A DNA stretch of 64,000 bases. Origin: JAGTVG01 sp963820995 (GTDB lineage Bacteria; Bacteroidota; Bacteroidia; Cytophagales; Cyclobacteriaceae). A program made the position numbers and the translations under genes. The notes below the pieces were generated by a model. The model made no database searches. It saw nothing but the letters and a program-made list of their open reading frames with translations, and was not told where the DNA came from. Positions 9,130-17,417 of this stretch are shown piece after piece. The DNA is taken from assembly GCA_963820995.1 (NCBI GenBank), contig CAWGCL010000001.1:186001-250000 (forward strand). The letters are read 5' to 3'. The stretch's first letter is position 1. The number at the start of each line of letters is the position of its first letter.

Positions 9130-10494
9130 TCACATATGATATAAATAATGAGCAATAACAAAATACACACCCAACCCCAACAGGTCATTGGCCGTAGTGA
9201 TAAATGGCCCTGAAGCCAGGGCTGGATTGATTCCAAATTTATCCAATATAAGAGGGGTAATAGTACCCGTAATTGATGCGAGCATAACTACTGCGAAAAG
9301 TGCAACTGATACAACGAATCCCAACCTAAACGGCTGACCAAGTGCCAGATTAAAGAGAAGTGTAATTATGGCCAGAACAACTGCATTCAAAACAGCAACA
9401 AGAAGTCCTTTATAGAACCTCTGAATATTTCCAGGTTCAATACCTGATTTATCTGCCAGACTCTGAACAACAATTGCTGATGATTGAATTCCAACATTAC
9501 CTCCTGTTGCAGTTATCAGCGGTATAAAAAAAGCCATCGCTGGAATTAAAACAATATCTTCTTCAAATAAACCCATGAACCATGCCCCCAGTAATCCGCC
9601 TCCTAAGCCTATGATCAACCAGGGTAAACGGGCACGTGTAATCATCCATACACTATCATCCTCTTCAACATCCTCCGAAATACCTGACATAAGTTGTCTT
9701 TCAGCTTCAGCCATCTCAGCCATCACATCTACTATATCATCAAGTGTGATACGGCCAACCAGTTTTCCTTTGCCATTTACCACTGGGACAGCATCCAGAT
9801 CATATTTCCGCATAATAGAGACTACCTCTTCCTGATCCATATAGGTTTCAACAGAAATGATTTCAGATTCATAGATGTCCCGTATCAGGGTTTTATTTGT
9901 TGCAAGGATTATTCTTTTCAGGCTGGTTCTGCCAAGCAGTATATCATTATCATCAACAACATAAACAGAATAGATCTTTTGAACATTTTCTGCTTGTCGG
10001 CGGATCTCTTCAATACATTGCACTACATTCCAGTTCAGGTTAGCTTTCACCAGTTCCTTTGCCATTAACCCTCCTGCGCAATCTTCCTCATACCGCATAA
10101 GGTCAACGATATAAGCAGCACGTTCTTCATTCTCTATTCCAGCTATGATCTCTTCCCTTAGTTTAACCGGCAGTTCATTTATTATATCAACTGCATCATC
10201 GGTCTCAAGGTTATCCAACATCTTGTTGATCTTTTCAGGATCAATATTTTTAAAAAATTTTGATCTCACATCAGGGTCAAGCTCATTTATGATGTTGGCA
10301 GCAGTCTCGTCATTCAGGAGATCCAGTACATATTTGGCGCTATCAAGATCCAGCTCGTCCAGCACGGAGGAAATATCTCTTGGATCAACACCCTCCAGGG
10401 AAGAAACAATAAACTGATTATCCTCAGCTTCAATAGCTTCCTTGAGTCTGTCAATATACTCACGCGATAATTCAAATGTGGTCAATTCTTCCAA
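9130..10494 (-). CDS. mgtE: Magnesium transporter MgtE
   Basis: A Mg2+ channel/transporter of the inner membrane. The 454 residues match the normal domain order: an N-terminal alpha-solenoid of repeated acidic helices (about 1-130), two CBS domains (about 130-255, including VPVVNGKGKLVGRITLDD), a connecting helix, and five membrane helices from about 285 to the end, with the conserved PLITATGGNVGIQS region. The start is a TTG at 10494 that overlaps the last codons of ksgA by 13 bases, which suggests translational coupling. The 2-hydroxyacid dehydrogenase starts 14 bases downstream of its stop. In the family Mg2+ binding to the cytosolic domains closes the pore. Confidence 0.93.
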   Translation of the reverse strand: MEELTTFELSREYIDRLKEAIEAEDNQFIVSSLEGVDPRDISSVLDELDLDSAKYVLDLLNDETAANIINELDPDVRSKFFKNIDPEKINKMLDNLETDDAVDIINELPVKLREEIIAGIENEERAAYIVDLMRYEEDCAGGLMAKELVKANLNWNVVQCIEEIRRQAENVQKIYSVYVVDDNDILLGRTSLKRIILATNKTLIRDIYESEIISVETYMDQEEVVSIMRKYDLDAVPVVNGKGKLVGRITLDDIVDVMAEMAEAERQLMSGISEDVEEDDSVWMITRARLPWLIIGLGGGLLGAWFMGLFEEDIVLIPAMAFFIPLITATGGNVGIQSSAIVVQSLADKSGIEPGNIQRFYKGLLVAVLNAVVLAIITLLFNLALGQPFRLGFVVSVALFAVVMLASITGTITPLILDKFGINPALASGPFITTANDLLGLGVYFVIAHYLYHM

Positions 10495-11261
10495 ACTGAT
10501 TCAATTTTTCCTGTAAGTCCTGTAAATTCCTTAACTGAAAGCTGTTCTGCTCTCTTACCTAAAATATCAAGCTTTTGAATTTCTTCTGGCAAATTTAGAG
10601 ATTTTAAAGCGTTACGCAACGTCTTTCGACGGTTTTGAAATCCAAGTTTCACAATTCTAGTAAAAAAAGCTTCATCACATGGTAAATGAAGGGTATTATT
10701 TCTTTTCAGGCGAAGTACTGAGGAGCGAACCTTAGGAGGGGGATTAAAGACTTCCGGTTCAACAGTAAATAAATATTCAATTTCATAAAATGCGGAAAGC
10801 AGAACAGACAATATTCCATATGTTTTACTACCCGGCCCGGCAGATATGCGCTCACCGACCTCTTTCTGTACCATTCCAACCACAAAATTGACTTTAAACC
10901 GGTTTTCCAGGATCCTGAAAAAAATCTGAGAAGAAATATTATAAGGAAAGTTACCAATAATCCCTATCCTTCCCTCGTATAAAGTTGCAAGGTTCATTGA
11001 TAAAAAATCACCTCGAATAATATTCTGGCTGTATTTTGGAAATTTTTTTTTCAGATAAGCCGTTGACTCTGGATCTATATCTATCATGATTAGTTTTTCC
11101 CCATATCGGTCAAGCAGGATTTTGGTCAATATTCCAGTACCCGGACCAATTTCAAGTACTTTTTCATCGGGCTGAAGTGAAAATGTATCGACTATCTGAT
11201 ATGCGATGCTTTCATCAATCAGAAAATGTTGGCCAAGATATTTTTTTGGAGATACTTTCAT
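10482..11261 (-). CDS. rsmA: 16S rRNA dimethyladenosine transferase KsgA
   Basis: Dimethylates the two adjacent adenosines near the 3' end of 16S rRNA, using S-adenosylmethionine, late in 30S assembly. The sequence shows YLGQHFLID, the SAM-binding LEIGPGTG and the catalytic NFPYNIS motif (NLPY in many relatives), and a small C-terminal helical domain. The ATG at 11261 (MKVSPKKYLG) is preferred over an in-frame TTG at 11273. About 259 residues, normal for the family. Its end overlaps the start of mgtE. Confidence 0.95.
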   Translation of the reverse strand: MKVSPKKYLGQHFLIDESIAYQIVDTFSLQPDEKVLEIGPGTGILTKILLDRYGEKLIMIDIDPESTAYLKKKFPKYSQNIIRGDFLSMNLATLYEGRIGIIGNFPYNISSQIFFRILENRFKVNFVVGMVQKEVGERISAGPGSKTYGILSVLLSAFYEIEYLFTVEPEVFNPPPKVRSSVLRLKRNNTLHLPCDEAFFTRIVKLGFQNRRKTLRNALKSLNLPEEIQKLDILGKRAEQLSVKEFTGLTGKIESVWKN

Positions 11262-11391
11262 CTGGATAAACAAAAGTCCAGGGAAAAAAACTGATTTAAC
11301 ATTTTATCAATTCCAATATTTTTTTTCTTGTTAAAGGCTAAAAAGGTAACTAGATTTGAGCAAAATGAAAAGTTACTTTTCAAATTAAAGA

Positions 11392-12429
11392 ATGGATAAA
11401 AGTAAAAAAGTCAAATCAAGCGATAAACCTGTAATAGGGATAACACTTGGTGATATGAATGGCATTGGCCCTGAAGTCATTGTTAAGTCCTTATTAGATC
11501 CCCGCATAATTAATATTATAACACCGGTAATTTATGGTTCGACGAAAGTTCTATCCTTTTACAGAAAGAATCTTGGAACTGAGGATTTCAACTATTCCCA
11601 GGTTAGGGACAATTATTTTAATCATAAAAAGATCAATGTAGTCAACTGTTGGAATGAAACGGTAGAGATCAATACCGGTGTTTCAACCAAGGAAGCTGGA
11701 AGTTATGCATATAAAGCGCTTGAACATGGGGTGAAGGATCTAAAAGAGGGAAAAATAAATGCTATCGTAACCGGGCCAATCAATAAAAACAATATTCAAA
11801 GCGATCAGTTTAAATTTGCTGGGCAAACTGAGTATATCACTAGAGAAAGTGGCAAAAAAGATAGTCTAATGATGATGGTTGGAGAAAACCTCAAAGTAGG
11901 ACTTGTCACAACCCATCTCCCCTTGAAAGATGTCCCTTCCCAAATAACCACAAAGATCCTGTCTGCAAAATTGAAAATATTTATCGACTCTCTTAAAAAT
12001 GATTTTGGTATCACTAAACCCAAAATTGCGATATTAGGCTTAAATCCGCATGCTGGCGATGAGGGATTGCTTGGAAAAGAAGAACAGGAAGTAATACAAC
12101 CTGTTATTGAAGAATTCAAAAGTAAAGGACATCTGGCATACGGCCCATACCCATCAGATGGCTTTTTTGGAGCTGCACAATATAAGAATTTTGATGGCAT
12201 ATTGGCGATGTACCATGATCAGGGGCTCATTGCTTTTAAAACGCTATCTTTTGAGATCGGTGTAAATTATACTGCCGGGCTTGATATTATACGTACCTCT
12301 CCTGACCATGGTACAGCATTTAATCTTGCGGGAAAGAATATGGCCAGTGAGATATCCATGAGGTCTGCCATATATCTTGCAAAAGACATTTGCAAAGTAA
12401 GGGGCCTGGCAGATGATTACGAAGAATAA
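11392..12429 (+). CDS. pdxA: 4-hydroxythreonine-4-phosphate dehydrogenase PdxA
   Basis: NAD-dependent oxidation of 4-phosphohydroxy-L-threonine in the DXP-dependent pyridoxal phosphate pathway; cytosolic dimer. ITLGDMNGIGPEV at the N-terminus, a central substrate-binding TGPINK, GLNPHAGDEG and MYHDQGLIAFK with metal-binding His residues, and a late TSPDHGTAF are all as in PdxA. 345 residues, near the usual length. It is divergent from ksgA with about 130 bases between them, and leads the pdxA-DUF177-rpmF group, which is common in Bacteroidota. Confidence 0.95.
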   Translation: MDKSKKVKSSDKPVIGITLGDMNGIGPEVIVKSLLDPRIINIITPVIYGSTKVLSFYRKNLGTEDFNYSQVRDNYFNHKKINVVNCWNETVEINTGVSTKEAGSYAYKALEHGVKDLKEGKINAIVTGPINKNNIQSDQFKFAGQTEYITRESGKKDSLMMMVGENLKVGLVTTHLPLKDVPSQITTKILSAKLKIFIDSLKNDFGITKPKIAILGLNPHAGDEGLLGKEEQEVIQPVIEEFKSKGHLAYGPYPSDGFFGAAQYKNFDGILAMYHDQGLIAFKTLSFEIGVNYTAGLDIIRTSPDHGTAFNLAGKNMASEISMRSAIYLAKDICKVRGLADDYEE

Positions 12430-12528
12430 TTCAAAATTTGACCATGAATTTTTACCAGAAAATCTCAGGTTCAATTCTTTTTAAATAATAATATTCTTAT
12501 TTTTGCAAGCCAATTTCTATTTGGAAAA

Positions 12529-13056
12529 ATGAGCGGTCTTTCAAAATACTGTATTGATATTGGGAACCTGAAGAATCAGGAATATCATTTTGAGTATAAA
12601 ATTGATCCTTCTTTTTTTCGGCACTTTGAAGAAAGTGAGATAGAAAAATGTTCTTTTGATTGTTTTATTGTACTTCGCAAAACAGATGGTTTTATAGAGG
12701 CAAATTTCAAAATTCAGGGATCTGTAGAACTTGAATGCGATCGTTCTCTTGACAAATTTGATCATTCTATTGATTTGAATAAAAGAATGATATTTAAATT
12801 TGGAGAGGAAGACCGGGAAATAGATGATGAGGTAGAAATGATAAGTAAGGATCGGCAATCGATTGATATGTCACAATTCTTTTTTGAATTCATATCTATG
12901 GCGATCCCAATGAAAAAACTTCATCCGAGGTACATGAATGAAGAACAGTATGATGAAGGGCTGTATTTTTCTTCCGACAAAGAATCGGATTTTGAAAACA
13001 AAAAGGAAGAAATAGACCCTCGATGGGAAGCATTAAAAAAATTAAGGGATAATTAA
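12529..13056 (+). CDS. DUF177 (YceD-like) protein
   Basis: A small acidic protein of the DUF177/YceD family that almost always sits just upstream of rpmF, as here (12 bases). The bacterial YceD protein has been linked to 23S rRNA accumulation in some species, but its role in Bacteroidota is unsettled. The sequence is 175 residues, with a central ELECDRSL segment. Only one of the two cysteines often found in the family is retained at that site. The C-terminus ending DPRWEALKKLRDN matches the conserved family tail. Confidence 0.85.
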   Translation: MSGLSKYCIDIGNLKNQEYHFEYKIDPSFFRHFEESEIEKCSFDCFIVLRKTDGFIEANFKIQGSVELECDRSLDKFDHSIDLNKRMIFKFGEEDREIDDEVEMISKDRQSIDMSQFFFEFISMAIPMKKLHPRYMNEEQYDEGLYFSSDKESDFENKKEEIDPRWEALKKLRDN

Positions 13057-13067
13057 ATAATAAAAAA

Positions 13068-13256
13068 ATGGCGCATCCAAAACGAAAAATTTCGAAATCA
13101 AGAAGGGATAAGCGTAGAACGCACAAGAAATTAACCGAAAAAACGATTGCAATATGCCCAACAACTGATGAGCCGCATTTGTATCACAGAGCACATTGGT
13201 CAGAAGGCAAATTGTATTACAAGGGGAAAGTGGTATTAGATAAGGAAGAAGAATAG
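13068..13256 (+). CDS. rpmF: 50S ribosomal protein L32
   Basis: 62 residues starting MAHPKRKISKSRRDKRR, the canonical L32 N-terminus, followed by a basic middle part. It is 12 bases after DUF177 and is followed by a strong intrinsic terminator. It lacks the two CxxC pairs of the zinc-binding L32 form (ICPTTDEPHLYHRAH), as is usual in Bacteroidota. Confidence 0.95.
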   Translation: MAHPKRKISKSRRDKRRTHKKLTEKTIAICPTTDEPHLYHRAHWSEGKLYYKGKVVLDKEEE

Positions 13257-13264
13257 TTCTTTGC

Positions 13265-13289
13265 ATCCCGTCACCAGACGGGATTTTTT
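13265..13289 (+). terminator. Intrinsic terminator after rpmF
   Basis: Perfect 8-bp stem ATCCCGTC (13265-13272) / GACGGGAT (13277-13284) with loop ACCA, followed by a T run to 13289. It separates the pdxA-DUF177-rpmF transcript from efp. Confidence 0.9.
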
Positions 13290-13409
13290 AATTGTAGAAG
13301 ATAATTCTGTAGAATCACTTTCTTAATCAGAAATATAAATACCAGACAAATAAGATCTTTGAAATTTTTCTATTAAGTAGATATTTTATTTAATTAATTA
13401 TTAAAACCT

Positions 13410-13417
13410 TATATTTG
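13410..13417 (+). promoter_or_regulatory. Candidate -7 promoter element of efp
   Basis: TATATTTG matches the Bacteroidota -7 consensus TAnnTTTG exactly and lies 21 bases before the efp ATG. The -33 region is AT-rich without a clean TTTG. A terminator lies upstream, so an independent promoter is expected here. Confidence 0.5.
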
Positions 13418-13438
13418 GGAAGTTAAATCATTGAAAGA

Positions 13439-14002
13439 ATGGCAACAACTGCTGATTTCCGTAATGGATTGTGCATTGAGTATAATAACGGCTTGTATAC
13501 CATCGTAGAGTTTCAACATGTAAAACCAGGGAAAGGTGCTGCTTTTGTCAGGACAAAACTAAAAAACCTTAAATCTGGAAAAGTTGTTGAGAACACCTTT
13601 AATTCCGGTGTCAAAGTAACAACAGCACGTGTTGAAAGACGACCCCATCAGTTCTTATATAAAGATGACATAGGATATCACTTTATGGATAGCAATACAT
13701 TTGAGCAGGTTTCCCTGCAAGAGGATTTCATTGAAAATGCTGATCTACTTAAGGATGGTCAGGAAGTAGAGATCTTATACCATGCAGAAACGGAAACACC
13801 CTTAAGTTGTGACATGCCACCCTTTGTTGAATTGGCCATTACATATGCAGAGCCAGGAGTAAAAGGAGATACCGCAACAAATGCTACCAAGCCGGCCACT
13901 TTAGAAACCGGGGCTGTAATTCAGGTACCCCTTTTTATTAATGAAAACGAAAAGATAAAGGTTGATACAAGGACACGGACATATTCTGAAAGAGTTAAAT
14001 AA
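13439..14002 (+). CDS. efp: Elongation factor P
   Basis: Relieves ribosome stalling at polyproline stretches by entering near the E site. 187 residues in three beta-barrel domains. The modified loop is KPGKGAAFVR with the conserved lysine at residue 32, the residue that receives a lysyl-type modification in proteobacteria. No modification genes are visible in the window. The first gene of an apparent efp-accB-accC group, although 146 bases separate it from accB. Confidence 0.96.
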   Translation: MATTADFRNGLCIEYNNGLYTIVEFQHVKPGKGAAFVRTKLKNLKSGKVVENTFNSGVKVTTARVERRPHQFLYKDDIGYHFMDSNTFEQVSLQEDFIENADLLKDGQEVEILYHAETETPLSCDMPPFVELAITYAEPGVKGDTATNATKPATLETGAVIQVPLFINENEKIKVDTRTRTYSERVK

Positions 14003-14148
14003 ATATAATTAGGATAAGCCTGATAATGATTAGCCAATTATTCTGGAGATGCGGCTAAAATATTTATTGCAAAATCCACCTGCTTGCCCGAACAGGCTAT
14101 CCGAATAAAGGTAGCAGGGCATAGAGTTGAAAATTTAAATGATTAAAA
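14003..14148. repeat. efp-accB spacer with imperfect GC-rich dyad
   Basis: The spacer contains CCTGC at 14079-14083 and GCAGG at 14114-14118, plus a nested CCTG/CAGG pair at 14079-14094. Its GC-rich composition stands out from the AT-rich surroundings and recalls the palindromes near 213 and 47001. It may be a decayed repeat; evidence is weak. Confidence 0.3.
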
Positions 14149-14634
14149 ATGAAAATTAAAGAGATCAGAGACCTTATTGATTTTATTTCTCAATCTGAAT
14201 TAAATGAGGTAAATATTGAGACTACTGATTTCAAGATATCTGTAAAAAAGAGTCCTGATATTAGTGTTAACAGCGGTGATTTAATGATTACACCACCTAA
14301 TGCTCAATCAAATGCACCTGTTGCAAGCACGATTTCTGAAACAGTTGAAATAAAAACAGATACTGCAGAAGAGAAAGCCGAACCGGCTAATAACCTTAAG
14401 GAGGTCAAATCACCTATGATTGGAACCTTTTACCGGGCAGCCAATCCGGAATCACCATCATTCGTAGAACCCGGTGACCGGATTAAACCAGGTCAGACGA
14501 TTTGCATTATAGAAGCCATGAAACTATTTAATGAGATAGAAGCTGAAATTTCAGGGACTATTGTTGAAATATTAGTGGATAATGCAACGCCTGTTGAGTT
14601 CGATCAACCCTTATTCCTTGTCGATCCTTCATAA
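14149..14634 (+). CDS. accB: Biotin carboxyl carrier protein of acetyl-CoA carboxylase
   Basis: Carries biotin between the carboxylase AccC and the carboxyltransferase in malonyl-CoA synthesis. The 161 residues comprise an N-terminal helix-rich part, a flexible Ala/Pro/Glu linker (about 40-82), and the biotinyl domain with EAMKL and biotinylated Lys125. Followed after 30 bases by accC. Confidence 0.95.
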   Translation: MKIKEIRDLIDFISQSELNEVNIETTDFKISVKKSPDISVNSGDLMITPPNAQSNAPVASTISETVEIKTDTAEEKAEPANNLKEVKSPMIGTFYRAANPESPSFVEPGDRIKPGQTICIIEAMKLFNEIEAEISGTIVEILVDNATPVEFDQPLFLVDPS

Positions 14635-14664
14635 TTATTCAAGCTTAAGGTTAAATAAAAAACT

Positions 14665-16008
14665 GTGTTTAAGAAAATTTTAATAGCCAACAGAGGAGAA
14701 ATTGCCCTGAGAATCATACGGACTTGTCGTGAAATGGGCATAAAAACTGTAGCCGTATATTCAACTGCAGATGCTGAGAGCTTACATCTCAGGTTTGCAG
14801 ACGAAGCTGTATGTATTGGCCCCCCACCTAGTAACTTGTCGTACCTTAGTATTCCAAACATAATTGCTGCGGCTGAAATCACCAATGCTGATGCTATTCA
14901 TCCGGGGTATGGGTTTATGGCTGAAAATGCCGAGTTCTCACGAATATGCCAGGAGTATAATATTAAATTTATCGGCGCTTCCCCGGATATGATCAATAAG
15001 ATGGGCGATAAATCAACCGCAAAAGAAACGATGAAGAAGGCTGGTGTCCCTACGATTCCGGGATCTGAAGGACTACTTAGCGACATTGCTGAGGGAAAAA
15101 CAATAGCTAAAGAAATTGGATACCCAGTAATGCTTAAAGCAACAGCTGGAGGCGGAGGAAAAGGGATGCGCATCGTTAAAAGCCCCGCAGAATTTGAAAA
15201 GGCATGGAATGGCGCCAAACTGGAATCCAAGAATGCATTTGGAAATGATGGCCTATATCTTGAAAAATTCATTGAGGAACCCAGGCATGTAGAGATACAG
15301 GTAATAGGTGACAGCTTAGGTACGGTTGTTCATTTATCTGAACGCGACTGCTCCATACAGAGAAGGCATCAGAAACTTGTTGAGGAAACGCCCTCCCCTA
15401 TTGTAACGGATGAACTCCGTACCAAAATGGGAGAAGCTGCAATAAAAGGTGCCGTAGCTATCGGATATGAGGGAGCTGGAACCATCGAATTTCTTGTTGA
15501 CAAGCATGGTAACTTTTATTTCATGGAAATGAATACCCGGATCCAGGTAGAACACCCCATTACCGAACAGGTAACAGATTCTGATATAATGGCTGATCAA
15601 ATTACGGTGGCTGCAGGGATGCCTATTCATGGTGAAAGCCGTTTTCCAAAACGGTATGCAATGGAATGTCGGATTAATGCGGAGGATCCCGGTAATGGTT
15701 TCAGACCATGCCCAGGGAAGATCACTACTTGTCATTTCCCAGGTGGCAGAGGTGTAAGGGTGGATAGTCATGTATATACAGGTTATACCATCCCTCCGAA
15801 TTATGATTCTATGATTGCCAAATTGATCGTTACAGCAACGACCAGGGAAAGGGTTATCATGAGAATGAAAAGGGCTCTGGAGGAATTCGTAATAGAAGGC
15901 ATAAAGTCTACCATCCCATTCCATTTGAGATTAATGGATGATGAGACTTTTAAATCAGGGAAGTTCACTACCTCCTTTCTCGATAATTTCGATTTTACAG
16001 GCCTGTAG
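14665..16008 (+). CDS. accC: Biotin carboxylase subunit of acetyl-CoA carboxylase
   Basis: ATP-dependent carboxylation of the biotin on AccB, the first half-reaction of acetyl-CoA carboxylase. 447 residues from a GTG start (FKKILIANRGEIALR). The ATP-grasp core has the glycine-rich loop TAGGGGKGMR, HVEIQVIGD, ERDCSIQRRHQK and EMNTRIQVEHP, all diagnostic for AccC. The length is normal and the gene is intact. Confidence 0.96.
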   Translation: MFKKILIANRGEIALRIIRTCREMGIKTVAVYSTADAESLHLRFADEAVCIGPPPSNLSYLSIPNIIAAAEITNADAIHPGYGFMAENAEFSRICQEYNIKFIGASPDMINKMGDKSTAKETMKKAGVPTIPGSEGLLSDIAEGKTIAKEIGYPVMLKATAGGGGKGMRIVKSPAEFEKAWNGAKLESKNAFGNDGLYLEKFIEEPRHVEIQVIGDSLGTVVHLSERDCSIQRRHQKLVEETPSPIVTDELRTKMGEAAIKGAVAIGYEGAGTIEFLVDKHGNFYFMEMNTRIQVEHPITEQVTDSDIMADQITVAAGMPIHGESRFPKRYAMECRINAEDPGNGFRPCPGKITTCHFPGGRGVRVDSHVYTGYTIPPNYDSMIAKLIVTATTRERVIMRMKRALEEFVIEGIKSTIPFHLRLMDDETFKSGKFTTSFLDNFDFTGL

Positions 16009-16611
16009 GTTTTGTGCCGTTGGTTAACAAATAACGCAGTATAATTCTCATCGTATTCTGATTTTCGATGAATAAGTTATCCAATTCCACTTTTGATTTT
16101 TCGTGCATATAGACAAACTCTGTCTTTATATGTTTGTTAAATCTGTAACCAAGACCAAAACTAAATCTAAATCGTTCCACATTTGGATTTTAACCCCGTC
16201 CATAGATCGGAATAAAGGCTTCCAAGTAAGGCCACAGATAAACCGTATGGTCTATAACTTGCTTCTTATTTAAGGGTATAACCGTTGTAAGTGCATATCT
16301 TGCACGTATGCTGACTGAATTCTCTTCATCATGATCAAACATGAAAAAATCTTTTCCTCCAGCCTGCAGAAACAACTCATCGCGCATGGTGTATATAATC
16401 GCAGGGCGTATCATTAGTTGTCTCCATGGCCCATCTGACTGATGTTTGTAATTTGTATGTATTACATATTTGAAATTTGAATTAAGGGTATGGATAAAAA
16501 ACAGATCATACCACATCCGGAAGGTGGTAGCAGTACTATCCTGAGCCGCATAGCGAACTGGATTATAGCTTAACAAAGTAATGACAAAAAAGTAATTAAT
16601 CTTGTTTTCAA
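15995..16611 (-). pseudogene. Broken DUF2490-like outer membrane protein gene
   Basis: The translated pieces resemble DUF2490 family beta-barrel proteins of Bacteroidota: a signal-like segment, alternating aromatic strands, and a terminal segment containing GLGYRFNKH. Three lesions are visible. No ATG is present at the expected start, only a TTG at 16611. The signal-peptide frame (KTRLITFL) must shift near the T6 run at 16585-16590, where adding one T restores a hydrophobic signal running into the mature frame. An in-frame TAA at 16192-16190 splits the C-terminal strands, which continue in the same frame as NPNVERFRF. The gene overlaps the 3' end of accC by 14 bases. It may be a true pseudogene or suffer from the indels seen elsewhere. 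Confidence 0.6.
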
Positions 16612-16707
16612 TGCTTGTTTAAAAAATATCGAGGAACAATTGAGAGCAAAAGTAATTTAAATAAGATAATAAAAGCAGTAATAAAACAAGATTACTTAAA
16701 AGATTGG

Positions 16708-17289
16708 TTATTCCAGATCTGATGACTTACGTTCATGCGCATAAGCCTCCAATTGGCCATACCATTCTTTCCCGAATTTCCTGATCAAAGCATCTTTAAG
16801 GAATTTGTATAAAGGCACTTTAAGTTCATGACCAAGAATACAAGCCGGATTGCATATATGCCATTGATCATAGTTTACAGCTATATTTGTAATATTTTTA
16901 CTGATCCTGACCGGATACAAATGACAAGATATGGGTTTGCTGAAATCTGATTTCCCTTTTTCATAAGCCAATTCAATACCACATTTAAGAAATCCTTTCT
17001 CATCATATATTGCATAAGCACACTCTCTGCCATTAATGGTAGGAGTTGAATAATCCCCTTCAAAATCGAAAACGTATAGGCCTTGCTTTTCAATCTCATG
17101 GCGCCCTTCTTCAGTTAAAAAAGGAGCAATGCCATTGAAGTTTTGTTTTAGTTCATCCAGTTCATTCTCCTCCAATGGAGCCCCAAGATCTCCCTCTACA
17201 CAACACGCTCCTTTACACTTTTCGATATCACAAACGAAAAATTCCTCAAGAACATCATCAGATATGAGAGTCTCACCAATCTTTATCAT
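16708..17289 (-). CDS. DUF3109 family protein
   Basis: A cysteine-rich cytosolic protein of the DUF3109 family, about 193 residues from the ATG at 17289 (an upstream TTG at 17313 is in frame). CDIEKCKGACC near the N-terminus, with ECAYA, KCGIE, ISCHLYPVR and ICNPAC further on, gives a set of cysteines likely to bind a metal or iron-sulfur cluster, as suggested for related YkgJ-type proteins. Function is not established. It stands alone, divergent from the metalloprotease gene at 17418. Confidence 0.8.
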   Translation of the reverse strand: MIKIGETLISDDVLEEFFVCDIEKCKGACCVEGDLGAPLEENELDELKQNFNGIAPFLTEEGRHEIEKQGLYVFDFEGDYSTPTINGRECAYAIYDEKGFLKCGIELAYEKGKSDFSKPISCHLYPVRISKNITNIAVNYDQWHICNPACILGHELKVPLYKFLKDALIRKFGKEWYGQLEAYAHERKSSDLE

Positions 17290-17417
17290 CTTACAAAAAT
17301 GACTAAAAATCAAAAATACATGGCATATAGCAATGATTTTATTTAAAAACTTTGAAAAAGAAAAAGCTAAATCAAATTCATGATTATAATTGCATATTCT
17401 AGAAAATTGTACGCCTT

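Noticed and set aside
14898..15924. Long antisense open frames inside accC
   Set aside because: accC is unmistakable and intact; the antisense frames are codon-usage shadows.
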